64,000 nt of DNA from Nemophila menziesii (Eukaryota > Streptophyta > Magnoliopsida > Boraginales > Hydrophyllaceae): NCBI GenBank assembly GCA_029959085.1, contig JARWIR010000003.1, positions 34,282,005-34,346,004 on the forward strand. Reading direction: 5' to 3'. The position numbers and the translations under genes were made by a program. A model generated the notes under the pieces. That model was given only the letters and a program-made list of their open reading frames with translations. It ran no database searches and had not been told where the DNA came from. Positions 24,091-35,504 of this stretch are shown here, one piece after another (the first letter of the stretch is position 1; each line of letters opens with the position of its first letter).

Positions 24091-25378
24091 AGTGTTGCTT
24101 TTAAGTTCAACCTTCCATTCTTTAAAGAAATTGTCACGCATATTTATTTATTTTCTCTTAAGAATTTATTTAACAATATGAGTTTATCCTCTTCTATTTT
24201 AACATTTTATCCATGTAAAAGTAATTTTTTCAAATATTAAAGGTATATCTTGTGCGCATGATATAAGGGTGAATAAGTCATTGCATCTTATTGACATACA
24301 TCGATAAAGAATAATTGATACAAAATCATTCACAATAAGTAATCGTGAAGGTGATATTAAGAGTTTTTAAAATTTTCGCATGAAAAATATTTACATGCCT
24401 CATAATAAAAAAGAAGACGCTTAGAAGTGTATTGTCGATGTTGTTGAAACTTGACTTCCACTGAATCTGGATCCAACAATTCAACCCCACAAAGGTCATC
24501 CATCAAATTTTGAAAAAGAGAAAGGAAAATAGAGCCACACATCTAGATCCTTCCTTACATGAGATTGTAGACAATAGTTGAAAATATGGCGTGTGTAAAG
24601 AAGTTGGAAATAATATTTTCATTTTCATGCACAACAAATAATTGAGAATGTAAGTATATTGGTCATTCTAGTAGTATTAACCATACCTCTAGTAAAAAGG
24701 TTGCTCTCATTAATGATTGGTCGTCATCATAGTGAAGTTGTTGATTCTACTACTAAGGTTGCTTCAACTTTTTAAGAGTGAAACTTAATTTATGTTTTTT
24801 GTTTGTAATTGAATTGTATCTTCATAAAATTTTGCATTTATTTTTTGTGATTATGCTTTTTACTCTGTCATACAATTAGTTTTGTTTTATTAATCCTTAC
24901 TTCGATGAGCTATTGAATGTCATCTTTTATTTTGTTCATTTGTCCCTAACTCATCTTTTTAAAATTTTATTATATGTTAGTATGAATATTTTGTTGTTTA
25001 TATGATAAAGTATATGTTAGTTGAAAGAAATGAGACATAATATAAATAAAAGAAAAGCTTAATTAATATTTTAAAAAAATGTATTTTTGAAATGATAAAC
25101 TAGATAGCTTAGAAACTTTGTTATAAATAAAGGGGTTTGAAGTCTTTTTATCAAAAAATAGAGTGCATATAACAATTCTCAATATAGAGATTTTTATCTA
25201 ATTAGTTTACAAAGACTCCTTAATGACCCAAAGCTTATACTCACATACTTTGTTTTTATTTATTTATTAATTTTTTTTGGACATCACTTTGTTTTTATTA
25301 TAAGCCACAAACTAATAATAACTAAAACAATTTATATAAAAAAAACATATACCCCAATATACCATACAACACTTAATA
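24091..25378. other. AT-rich DNA beyond the MULE fragment, no gene seen
   Basis: This may contain the decayed 3' part of the MULE, but no SWIM motif or inverted terminus could be identified. Confidence 0.45.
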
Positions 25379-26346
25379 TAAATCTAAATCAACAAACCTA
25401 CTAATTTTCTTAAATCTCTCCCAATTGACCCCTCCCACATGGTTAGAAAATCTCGTGGTGGCCATGGAAGCTTAGGTTTGAAACTTGGTGGTTTGTTGTG
25501 GTTCAGATCGGTGAGGGTGGTGGTTTTGTTCAGATCGTAGTTGTTCTGGCTAATCTAGTGGTATGAAATATGGGAGCTCGATTTTATTTAGATCACGGGG
25601 GTGTGTGGCTAGCATAGTGCTTAATGGTTCATGATTTTGTTCAGAGCATGGTGGAACTTGACATGTTGTTGCTTTGTGGTGGTTACCACTTGAATTGTTA
25701 GAATCTCATATTTTGGCGCGGTTCATTAATGGGGACGCCTCTTCTTTATAGTGCTAGGAGGATGATGGTGTTAACAACATCAGCGTGTTGACGTCATCTG
25801 TTATACAATATATTTTTTTTCCTTTCGATGAGCTATATTTATTAGTTATATACAGTTGATCTAAATCTAAATCAATAAACCTACTAAAATTGTCAAATCT
25901 CTCTCAATTGTACCCATCCCATGGTCGAAAAATCTCATGGTGGTCATAAAAGGTTTGGCTAGATTTTGGTGGTTTGTGGTGGTTTAGATCGGGGAGTTAG
26001 GGTTTCGACACGAGGGGTGGTTTGGTTTCAATCGTGGTTGTTCCGGACATGGTGGTGGTGTAAAAAAAAGGGAGCTCGGTTATTTTCAAATCATGGTGGT
26101 TCTTGGCTAGCAGAGTGCTTAGTGGTTTGTAATTTTGTTTAGACTATGATGGCTTGAGTCCATTTGTGGCTTTATGGTGGTCATCGGAGGAATTGTTTTA
26201 AACTCAGATTTTTAGGTTAGGTTCATTAATAGAGGTGAGTCTGTTGTTCTCATAATGGGATAATGATGACATCAACGACATCAGGGTGTTGACGTTATTG
26301 TACATTTAATCCATTTGGACGATGAGCTAAGTTTATTAGCTATGTT
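25379..26346. repeat. Diverged tandem duplication of about 480 bp
   Basis: Two copies (about 25379-25858 and 25861-26346) share the same sequence of landmarks: AAATCTAAATCAA at the start, a GGTGG-rich middle with GTTCAGATCG or its variant, GGGAGCTCG, GTGTTGACGT and a final GATGAGCTA. They have drifted considerably. No frame is conserved between the copies. Confidence 0.7.
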
Positions 26347-26499
26347 TAATTAAGTAATTTATTTATTCATTTATAATATAACCATTTTAAATAGTGAAAT
26401 CATTTCATTTTCAATATATGTTATTTTTAATTTAGTTATGGTTTGAACATGCTCAAAGATTCTAGTTTAAAACTCTCAATAAATAAACTTGCTCAATAA

Positions 26500-26640
26500 A
26501 AAATAATTAAACATTCTAAGAGATTTTTTAGCATGATCATAAATTTTTTGAGCATGCTCAGAAATTCTTTGAGTAGTTCAGAATTTCTTTGAGTAGACTC
26601 AAAATTTATTTGAGCAGACTCAGATAATTTTTCGTGATCA
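26500..26640. repeat. Short tandem repeats with a GCATGCTCAGAAATTCTTTG-like unit
   Basis: About four or five imperfect units of 25-30 bp, each containing a TTTGAGCA or TTTGAGTAG phrase and a CTCAGA phrase. Confidence 0.6.
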
Positions 26641-27182
26641 TAAATTTCATACTCATGGATATCAATGTTGCCTCCGACATGTTGTCGGTGGTGGCGCACC
26701 GCACACCAACAACGCTCGTCGATGACGGTGGATGGTTTCAGTGGTTCCCTGAACATACTCATTGTTTATTTTGTCGTTTGATTTTTGTCCTTATGCGAGT
26801 TTTATTTTATTTGAGGGTATTTAGTGTTTGGCCAAATATGTGGCCCTCTAGTAAAAACAAGATTTTTATTCTCTCCTTATTGACGATTGAATCATTTTTC
26901 AACACCCATTGAGTCGAAATTCAATAAATAATATAATAAATATATTTTTTTTTTCACGAGATTTAAGGTAATTTTCAAATTATCCCATAATATTAAATTA
27001 TTACTGAAATTCTTCTATAATATCAACTCATATCAAATATATTCTTAAAAATCAAAAGATATTTTTTTATTTTTTTTATTTCTAAAGTAAAATTATAGGG
27101 ACATATACTATTATATCTTTTATATGTATTTAAAAGTTTTGACATATTATTCTTAAAAGAACCCTAACAAAAACTTGAAGTT
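26641..27182. other. Intergenic DNA, no gene seen
   Basis: A 92-codon open frame at 26634-26912 shows no recognisable domain and is probably chance. The rest is AT-rich. Confidence 0.4.
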
Positions 27183-27656
27183 GTGTGGTTTGTTTTTTTA
27201 AGTAATAAGTATTGAATGCTGAATGAACAACTGAATAGAACTTCTTCGGTTAAGAGGCAGTGTCTGAATGATTAAGGTGTCGTTTGTTTTTTTAAATAAT
27301 AAGTGCTGAATGCTGAATGAACATCTGAATATGACTTATTTCGTTAAGAGGTAGTGTCTGAATGATTCAGAATTAGTTTGAAATCTTAATGAAACAGACT
27401 CATTAAGAGGCATTCAGATCTGAATTGGACAGGAAAAACAAACAGTCTTATTGATCCAGTGTCTTAATGAACCAGATTAAGAGCTCATTAAGTGCAAACA
27501 AACACCCCCTAAGACTTGGTTTGAAATTTTAATGAAACAGACCAGTTAAGAGTTATTCAGATCTGAATTGGTCAGAAAAAACAAACAATCTTATTAATCT
27601 AGTGTCTTATTGAATCAGATTAAGATGTCATTAAGTACAAATTAACAAACAATTCT
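27183..27656. mobile_element. Tourist-like MITE (outer copy) split by a sister copy
   Basis: The left part (27183-27275) and right part (27510-27656) together read as one diverged copy of the element at 27276-27509. Shared phrases include GCTGAATGCTGAATGAAC, AGATCTGAATTGG and ACAAACAATCTTATT. The outer ends are more decayed than those of the inner copy. Confidence 0.65.
27276..27509. mobile_element. Tourist-like MITE (inner copy), PIF/Harbinger type
   Basis: The 234 bp unit begins GGTGTCGTTTGTTT and ends with the inverted counterpart AAACAAACACCCCC. TAA lies directly outside on both sides (27273-27275 and 27510-27512), the target duplication of PIF/Harbinger elements. It is noncoding. Confidence 0.72.
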
Positions 27657-28122
27657 AATAATATTTATTTTTATTTTATTAACACCTTTCTGAAATTGTT
27701 TTTTTTTTCAAATCTTAATTTTTCACTTAGAATATTATATACTAGGTTTATCAACAACTCAAAATTACTGTTAATATCAAAAAACCAACATATCATAAGA
27801 TTTTTTATGATTATTTTTGTTAATTATTGAAAAACAATATTAAAATTGTGTTAAAATAGGTGAATCTTGATTCTGTTAACAGGTATCCAAAATTAAAGTA
27901 AAATATACGTTGAATAAAAAAAAAGCTAAAATTGTAAAATTGTATAAACACATCAATACTTTCATTTTTTTTTCTCCACTCAATTAATTTAATTAGATCA
28001 ACTGAGGAATTTAAATCTTCCACTTTTTTAATTTGTTGTTAATCGCGTCCAAAAATAAAAAATAAAAAATAAAAAAATTGTTGTTAAATAATATTGTGAA
28101 TACTCAATTTTAAAAAAAGCAA
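27657..28122. other. AT-rich DNA, no gene seen
   Basis: Low-complexity sequence between two MITEs, without a coding frame. Confidence 0.5.
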
Positions 28123-28365
28123 GGGTAATTGCACCGTTAGTCTCTGTGATCTCCAAATTTGGAGTCCTTTAATCCCTGTGCTCTACAACTGCCAAAGAAG
28201 GTCACATGATCGATATTTATGAGCACCATGCTAACAAATTAACAGAACATGTGAACATGTGTTCATAAATATCAACTATATAAGGACCTTTCGTGGATTC
28301 TTAGAATAGAGAGACTATTGACCTCCTATTTAGAAAATTACAGGGATTAATTGTGCAATTAATCC
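28123..28365. mobile_element. MULE-type MITE with long inverted arms
   Basis: The ends GGGTAATTGCAC and, from the right, GGATTAATTGCAC are inverted counterparts, and imperfect inverted homology extends through most of each arm. Nine-base direct repeats AAAAAGCAA at 28114-28122 and 28366-28374 fit a Mutator-class target duplication. It is noncoding. Confidence 0.78.
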
Positions 28366-28374
28366 AAAAAGCAA

Positions 28375-29933
28375 CCTGCAGATAAATATTTGTTGTATAA
28401 GAAAGAAAAAATAGATTTTAATTATAGTCTTGTCTTGAATAAATTAACGCCAAGAATAATATTTACATTACATCTCATGAAAGAATTTGAAAATTATCAA
28501 AAAAATTATCGGAAAAAATCTAACAATATAATATTAATTATAGAAGTCACATTTTCTTTTATTTCTATTAAAAAAAAAATGAAACCATTACTCATAATTA
28601 AATGAAACCATTTCTTACAAAAAAAGAATAGTTTGAATGCAAGTCCCATCAACTACATGAGACTGAAAAAGGAAGATGAGTTTTGTGAGTATCATTAATG
28701 TTATTCATTTGGAAAAGGTAATTTATATAGAAGATTTATTAGATTCTAGTTATATATACTAGATCTCCTTCTCTTGTGATCCTTCAAATCACATTCTTAA
28801 CCTTGAGACATTTTTATTATAAAGGGTTTATACAGAAAGTTTAGCTAATTATAGATTTAAGTTGTGGAAAAACATCTTTTTTATCTTTGTATATACTACT
28901 TCGCCTAAGGTTTCCCTTCTAATTTGGGGCTTACCTTTAGTGTGTGATTAGTGCCAGTGGAGGATGTAGAGGATGGTTCTGAAGTCCTATGAACTGACAA
29001 ATTCCATAAGCACATTTAGCTCGTATTTTATTATATTCATGTATACTCATAGCCTACTAAATTAAGTAACCCTGAATAAAATAGTTAATCCCGACAAAAT
29101 CATGTTTTAGAAATTTTTAATTCTTGAGATTTAAGAAAATCTCATGCTTTTTGATATGACTTGTATTGAAATTCTAATTTTCTGATATGAACATGAATCA
29201 AACAAAAGGACTATTAGTTCAAAATTCTACTCTAAGAAGCTAGAGAGTAGAGTCAGAAAAGAAATTCTTACAGGCTCCTATATAAAATTGTTCTTTTTCC
29301 AACCACATGTGTCTTGCATAAACAGCCTACACAACCATCACTATGATGTATGTAACCTTTTGACTCTGCGTTGTATTCTGTGTATTTTCTTGAAATACTC
29401 TACTTTAACATATAGAGATCATGACCTTCCTTTTCGCTCAAATTGATTATAAGGTTCAATTAGACCAGCATCCTTGATAAAACCAAGGAATGAGATTCTC
29501 TCAAAAAATATCCAAACAGGAATACTAATCTTCACGCATGTGATGATCAGAATAGCTCCGAACTCCTAATTCTCATTCGCTCATAATTAACAAAGCATTT
29601 ACCATTTAAATCATTATGGTGTGTAAACGAAGAAAATCTTTGTAAGAAGAATTTGATGGGGATGAAGATAATATTGGGATATAAAGAAAGGATAAATTGA
29701 TTAAGAAAATCTCCTTCACTACATTTCCAGAAACAAGAAAAAGTAAAGTAAAGGTAAATTCAAGGGAAAAGACATTTCACCTCTTTCATTCTACGCTAGC
29801 TAAAGTTATAATAAAGCAAGGGGAAGTAACAAACGAAACTCCCATGATCGATACATTTAACGACCACACTACTTACAATACAGAAATTTAAGCCTGAAAA
29901 TTACATCTTAAACTCGAGGAAATCACGATCAGT
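28375..29933. other. Intergenic DNA downstream of the zinc-finger gene
   Basis: No supported gene. The part closest to 29933 presumably includes the 3' untranslated region of the minus-strand zinc-finger gene. The rest is ordinary AT-rich sequence. Confidence 0.45.
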
Positions 29934-30518
29934 TCAAGCATACCCAAGTCGAAGTTCTAAATCCAAATCTTCCTTCACATCCGGGAACAAATCTAAGCTA
30001 AAAATATCTCTTTTCTTCCAAACCCTAGAATCATTTTTCTTTGTCAAGCTTATTATCCCCTCCATCTGTGGAAAAGCTCTTTTCTCCATACTTCTTGCAG
30101 GATCACGCAGAGGATGTGCAAGAGTGGGTGTTTTTTCTACATTTCTAGAGGTTGAAGATGGTGAAGTTAGATCAGAACACTGATAATTCATATGAGGCAA
30201 GAACTTCGAAACAGGAGATGGGGATGGTGATGGTAGTGATGAGTCATTAAGGTTTGGGTTAGGGTTTTGGTTAAGACCATCCAAGGAAGATGATGATGAT
30301 GATGATGAAAGTCTCAGTTTAGCTCTATCTCTCCTGTGAATATTCATATGACCTCCAAGAGCTTGTGCAGATTTGAACTCTTTCATGCAAAAGCTGCACC
30401 TGAAGTTCCTTTGAGGCCATGAACACCCATAGATTATATCATTAGAGTAGCTAAATTTAGTACTCTTCTCTCCTCGTGTGTCTTTGAACTTGTCCCTGCC
30501 TAAATTCACTTTCTCCAT
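29934..30518 (-). CDS. SUPERMAN-like C2H2 zinc-finger transcriptional repressor
   Basis: This single-exon, 194-residue protein has one plant-type C2H2 finger: C41, C44, H57 and H61, with the QALGGH core at residues 52-57. The finger is preceded by CSWPQRNFRC and followed by a basic RRDRAKLRL stretch. These features mark the SUPERMAN / RABBIT EARS / ZFP10-11 group, nuclear regulators of floral and leaf development. A Ser run (71-78) and a Pro/Ser/Asn-rich middle follow. The C-terminus DLDLELRLGYA contains an LxLxL EAR motif, so it probably represses transcription through TOPLESS-type corepressors. The length is normal for the group. The ATG at 30518 has a TATA box about 90 bases upstream. Which paralogue it is cannot be settled from sequence alone. 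The Ser run is encoded by a trinucleotide microsatellite (about 30289-30310). Confidence 0.93.
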   Translation of the reverse strand: MEKVNLGRDKFKDTRGEKSTKFSYSNDIIYGCSWPQRNFRCSFCMKEFKSAQALGGHMNIHRRDRAKLRLSSSSSSSSLDGLNQNPNPNLNDSSLPSPSPSPVSKFLPHMNYQCSDLTSPSSTSRNVEKTPTLAHPLRDPARSMEKRAFPQMEGIISLTKKNDSRVWKKRDIFSLDLFPDVKEDLDLELRLGYA

Positions 30519-30608
30519 GCTTTTTATTTCAGCAAGATCGAGATCAAGAGAGAGAGAGAAAGAGTTTGGTTCAGAAGAACTGAACTGAGTGTACTGTTAA
30601 AGGGTTGC

Positions 30609-30614
30609 TTTATA
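30609..30614 (-). promoter_or_regulatory. Likely TATA box of the zinc-finger gene
   Basis: CTATAAAG on the minus strand lies about 91-96 bases upstream of the ATG, leaving room for a leader of about 60 bases rich in CT repeats. Confidence 0.5.
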
Positions 30615-30619
30615 GTGAA

Positions 30620-31650
30620 GCTGTATGTATTCTATATTTGTTTTCGTGGCCTTATTGTTCAAAACATTCTTATTAACTTCTCTAATAATTTTTTTAGCCT
30701 CTTATTTTTTTATTTATACATAAATATTTTCTTAATTAATTATTCATAAAAAACAACCTTGTTCTATTTTGTTTCCTAATTTATCCCATATATATATATA
30801 ATATTTTATTTAATAAACATCTAAATATCTCCCATAATTTAATTTTGTGTTTCTCTCTCTTCTCTTTCTTTCTCCACAACCGCTCGCTCTCTTCTTCTCT
30901 TCTCTCGCGCTTGAAGTCATGTTCGATCTCTTTATCTTTCTCTTCTACTCAACACAAATTCAACTCTCTTCTAACTTGCTTCTAGCTCGGTTAATCAATT
31001 ATTCACAAAATAATTTCATCAATAATCTTCTCTGTTTTTTCTTTTTCTTCTTCTAATTTTTTATTTCATTTGCTCGATTTTTTATTACAGGTTTGTTTTT
31101 GGGTTACAAATTCATCTAGTATCTAGCTCGCACATGTGTATTGAAAATTATTAGTGCATTTTCATTCATGCTTTTACTTCTTTCTCAATTTCATCAAATT
31201 TCTCTGTTTTCAAGGTTTTTACTCTTTTTAATGAATTTCATTTGAATACTTACTGAATTTGTTCATCTACATGTTATGTTTTGTTATGTTTGTGTTCTTC
31301 TTTCTTTTTTTTTTTGTTTGATTTTAACATGTTATGCATATTTTTATGTTTTTGATTTGGTTATTCTGTATTTTCTGTATGTATGTGTAGTATATTCTTC
31401 ATTTCGTTCATATTTTGCTTGAATATTGCTGAATTCTGTGATTAAGTTGTTTTGATATGAGTAGAGGTTGTTTTGTAGCTGTAATGCCTTGCATCGGTGT
31501 GTGCAGACACGGAATTTAATGTTTATAACATGAAATTTCATGTTTAAAACATGAAATTATGTGTCTGCACACCTTTTTCCCTTTCCAACTTGTTGCTTGT
31601 TTATGTGATTATATTCTACTACTTATGTCATCACTTGTTTTCTGCAGATG
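30620..31650. other. DNA left of the large CACTA element, possible interrupted locus
   Basis: A CT-rich stretch at about 30850-30910 resembles a plant 5' leader, but no conserved frame follows. The right part contains a small palindrome (31499-31572) with ATGAAATTTCAT cores. The same core recurs beyond the right end of the CACTA element (about 42190-42690), suggesting one older element or locus was split. Confidence 0.4.
31499..31572. repeat. Inverted repeat with GTGTGCAGACAC arms
   Basis: Twelve-base perfect inverted arms (31499-31510 and 31561-31572) enclose about 50 bp that itself contains CATGAAATTTCATG palindromes. It could form a hairpin. Confidence 0.7.
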
Positions 31651-31667
31651 CACTACTGGAATTCGCT

Positions 31668-32110
31668 TGTTTACCGACGACACGTGTCGTCGGTAAACCC
31701 CGTAAATTCGTCGCTAAACTTGATTAGCGACGACAAGTCGTCGGTAACACGTCGTTCCTAGAAATTGGTCGGTAAATCAAGACTTACCGGCGAATAAAGC
31801 ACTAGTCGTCGGCAATCTTGCCGACGAAACGACGTCGTCGTTGATTGGCTTGATCACCGACGGCCAACGTCGCCGTTAAAATGTTTTTCGTTTTTCTTTT
31901 TTTTTCGTGCCAATAATTGAATTTCTTTTTCTATTTTTTTTTAATTTGCCGACAACTATTAGCGACGACGGGTTGTCGCAATTTTTTTTTGTTTTTTTTA
32001 ATTAAATTCAGGATTAAATAATTATTTTTTTTAAGAATTAACGACGATATTCAAATGATGAATGTCGTCGTTAAATTCTAGCATGTCGTCGCTAATTGTT
32101 TTTTTTTTTT
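31668..32110. repeat. Left subterminal CGTCG motif cluster
   Basis: Many copies of ACCGACGAC, AGCGACGAC and their inverted forms occur here, often as hairpin pairs (GACGACACGTGTCGTC near 31677). In En/Spm such repeats are bound by TNPA; the same role here is inferred. Confidence 0.75.
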
Positions 32111-32471
32111 TTTAAAATTAAAATTCATTTTTTTTTAAAATACAATTTGATTTTGTTTTAATTATTTTTGTTTTGTTTTGATTTGAGGTTTGATTTTATT
32201 ATAAATATAATTCGAATAAAATTCAATAATTAATAGAAAAACCCGAATCATAACTAAAACCGTAAAAAAAGTCTTACATAAAGTCAAATGTACTAATTTA
32301 AACACACTAAACAAAAGTCTTAAAAAAACCCAATCAAAAGTCAAATTCTTACAAAACAAATAAAACGTAAACAAATACCAACTCAAACTAAGCATCATCA
32401 TCATCATCATCATCATCATCCTCTTCATCTCCTCGTTCCTCGGGACTCCTTCTCGGGGGCGGCTGGGGGGG

Positions 32472-34038
32472 CTAGGGCTGGGCGATCGGGGGTAGTCCTT
32501 GAGCCATCCTCATACCATTTAACGCATTGAAGAGCGTGTCCGTTAAGCTCGGAGGCTGACTCGACTGGCTCGAAGAAGCAGTGGGCCTGGTCGATGTTGA
32601 GGATGGATCTGGTATAGGCTCAAGTCCTTGTTTTACTCGAAGCTCGTTCATGCCTGCGAACATCGCCTACAGTAGCTCCTCGCTCGCATCATCGGCTTTT
32701 GTTTGTTTTCGTGATTTCTTCCGGACAGGTCCAATGGTAGGCACCCAGTGTCTTGTCTTCGGTGGGGCCATGACCTCCATAATGGTCTCCAAAATCGCAT
32801 CCATCTGCTCATCCGTAGTAATCTCGGTGCCCTCGGCTGCAGCCTCCACAACCTTATTCTGCATCTTCTCCCGTAAAACAGCCTGTAATTATATTTAATT
32901 TTAAAATAAATTAGATTAATATCAAAGTAAAGTAAAAAATAAAATTTTTAAGTAACGAAAAAAAAACTTACACTAGCTTTTTCTAATCGCGCGTCCCGAT
33001 AGCTGTCACTAGCCGAATCGTATGCAAGATGATCGAAGTAGCCGCTCAATGGAGGAAGCTCCATCTCCTCTTGGGTTTGTTCGTCCGTGAAAATCATTGG
33101 CTCCTTCGTCACGGTCTTAAGCGTCCCCTATACAGTTTTCAATACCAAATATTAAATAACTAAACATAAATAAATTATTAAGATACTAAATTATATTTTT
33201 ATTAAATGTAATTATACCTCCATAATAACCTCCCTAGTCTGGGATAGGTTCCGAGACCCAGCCCTACTCGCACTAGTCTGCTGCTCCCGGTTTTTCCGAT
33301 TAATCTCCGCCTGAGCCTACAAATAATAAACAAAAATAGTTATAAATCTAATAAATAACGAAAAATAGATGTAATAAATAATTTTTTTTGTTACCTGGGC
33401 ATTCAGATCGTCCCAATTCTTCTTCGCAATAGCCCAATACTCGGGTTTAACATCCGGGGGAGCGAGACCGTTGTTGTAGTAATCCGACTTCAAGTCGGAT
33501 TTCCATCTCCGATAGCAGGCCGAGGACATACTGTTCAGCTTTTCGGAAATGTCCTCCCAGTCACCTCTTCTCCTCCACCCCTCCACGTCAAAAAATTCTT
33601 GAAGACGGCTGTAAATACCCCCTATCCGACCTTCGGGGACCTCTATCCACTGTTTGTAAATGGGGGGTACAAATTCTCGAACCGCGTGCCCGATGACCTG
33701 ACCCACGTGTTTATAGTGGGGGCCCACTATATTCCACGTCTTGTCGATGACGGAGAATTCGATCGGTATGGGCCACCCAACTCTCTTAAGCGTCTCTTGG
33801 GCGGTTCGGATTGAGGTGGTGCTTCGGGGTTTCCGAAGTCTTCTATTCGGATTTCCTGTTACATTGAGTATAATTTATTAATTATTTATTCGAAAAAAAA
33901 TCAAATTTATGAAATTAAAATTTATTAAGTATTTTTACCTGAAGGTTGGTCGCAGTCTTGGAGTCCCCGATTAGGACCCCTCGGGGGATCGCTTCCGAAT
34001 CCATCACCATCGTGACCACGTCCCATAACATCAGCCAT
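32472..34038 (-). pseudogene. TNPA-type (Transposase_24 family) protein, five exons, one in-frame stop
   Basis: Exons joined by GT..AG sites: 34038-33939, 33855-33395, 33316-33218, 33127-32972 and 32882-32472. All junctions keep one frame of 409 codons. The protein starts MADVMGRGHDGDG. A Transposase_24-like core spans about residues 35-185 (TLKRVGWPIPIEFSVIDK, VIGHAVREFVPP, RRRGDWEDISEKL, CYRRWKSDL). An acidic, Gln-rich region follows, then a Ser/Pro-rich tail. This family is associated with CACTA elements and includes subterminal-repeat binders. A TAG at 32667-32669 interrupts the last exon (LL-stop-AM) with the frame open on both sides, so full-length product needs readthrough or a reverting allele. 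The truncated product would lack about 65 residues and could still be active. Confidence 0.8.
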
Positions 34039-34079
34039 CTACAATTTTAGAAATTACTTATTAGTCCCATAGTTTAATT

Positions 34080-34560
34080 AATTACAAATAAGCCCTTACA
34101 CTTTTTAATATATTGCAAAAAGGTCCCTATATTTTCATATATTGCAAAAAAGTCCCTATATTTTAATATATTGCAAAAAAGTCCCTATATTTTAATATAT
34201 TGCAAACAAGTCCCTATATTTTTCAACTATACATTTTGGTCCATTTTTCATTTAATCATACAATTTTAATATATTGCAAAAAGGTCCCTATCTTTTAATA
34301 TATTGCAAAAAAGTCTCTATATTTTAATATATTGCAAAAAAGTCCCTATATTTTTCAACTATACATTTTGGTCCATTTTTCATTTAATCATACAATTTTA
34401 ATATATTGCAAAAAGGTCCCTATATTTTCATATATTGCAAAAAAGTCTCTATATTTTAATATATTGCAAAAAAGTCCCTATATTTTTCAACTATACATTT
34501 TGGTCCATTTTTCATTTAATCATACAATTTTAATATATTGCAAAAAGGCCCCTATATCAC
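34080..34560. repeat. Tandem repeats with an ATATTGCAAAAAAGTCCC unit
   Basis: Units of about 29 bp recur, and a longer period with a TTCAACTATACATTTTGG insert repeats three times (about 34218, 34355 and 34486). The block lies just upstream of the TNPA-type start codon, inside the transcribed leader or an intron of that unit. Confidence 0.8.
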
Positions 34561-35103
34561 ATAACAAGTCATTTAATCTCTGAAAATCATATCGTAAACA
34601 TATCATACACAATAAACAATGCAAAAATCCTATCAAAACCCTAGTTTTCTTTCAAAAATCATAAAATTCATCATTCTGTTATGTTTTTAATTCCTAAAAT
34701 ATACTAAACAACCTAAAATAGCATCATCAAAATTCGGAATATGCTTAAAACATCATTACAATCATAAAAAAAATCAATCCAAAAAACCCAAAAAAAAAAG
34801 GAAAATAAAATCGAAAATTGTTACCTGTTACGTGGATAATGTGTAGTTTTCATCCATGAATCCATGCCAGAAACAAGGAAACAAAAAACAAAACAAACAA
34901 AAAAGATATTAGAAATTGAAATTAAAAATTAAAAATTAGAAATTGAATGGTGTTTATGGAAGGATTAAGCTTACCTTGTTGTTGGATTTGTTGTTGTATT
35001 GCCTCGGAATGGATTGGAATGGGAGGAAATGGCGTTTTTTGGGTGTAATTTTTGTGGTGAGTGAGGAAGAAATGAGCTCGGTTAGGTCATATAGAAACAG
35101 AAA

Positions 35104-35405
35104 TTACCGACGACACGTGTAGTCGTCGGTAATCTTTAGTTATTCGTCGGTAATTTAGGACACGTGGCCCACTCCGTACACACGACGCTAGCGTGTCCTT
35201 GATTACCGACGACAAGGTCGTCGCTATTCGAACATAATCGTCGCTAATTTTCGTGGGCGGGAAACTTGACCGCCCATGTTGGCCAATGAAAATTTTTGGG
35301 AAATATTAGCGACAAAAAAGAGTTTGTGTTTCGTCGCTAAAAGTTACCGACGACATTCATATGTTGAATGTCGTCGTTAAATAGTTGCATGTCGTCGCTA
35401 ATATT
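35104..35405. promoter_or_regulatory. Internal CGTCG motif cluster upstream of the TNPA-type gene
   Basis: The same ACCGACGAC / GTCGTCGGT motifs as at the element ends occur here, about 1.1 kb upstream of the TNPA-type start. The final part, about 35340-35405, is a close direct repeat of the left-end stretch 32035-32110 (shared TTGAATGTCGTCGTTAAAT-like and GCATGTCGTCGCTAAT phrases followed by a T run). Splice donor-like sites (ACAAG|GTAAGC near 34977) fit a transcript starting just left of the cluster. Confidence 0.55.
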
Positions 35406-35504
35406 TTTTTTTTTTTTTAAATTTTCTTATGGTTTGTGTGATTCTCCTATTATATATTTATTTCTTTTTTCCATTAAATTTTCTTCAATCTTATTCATTG
35501 GTGT

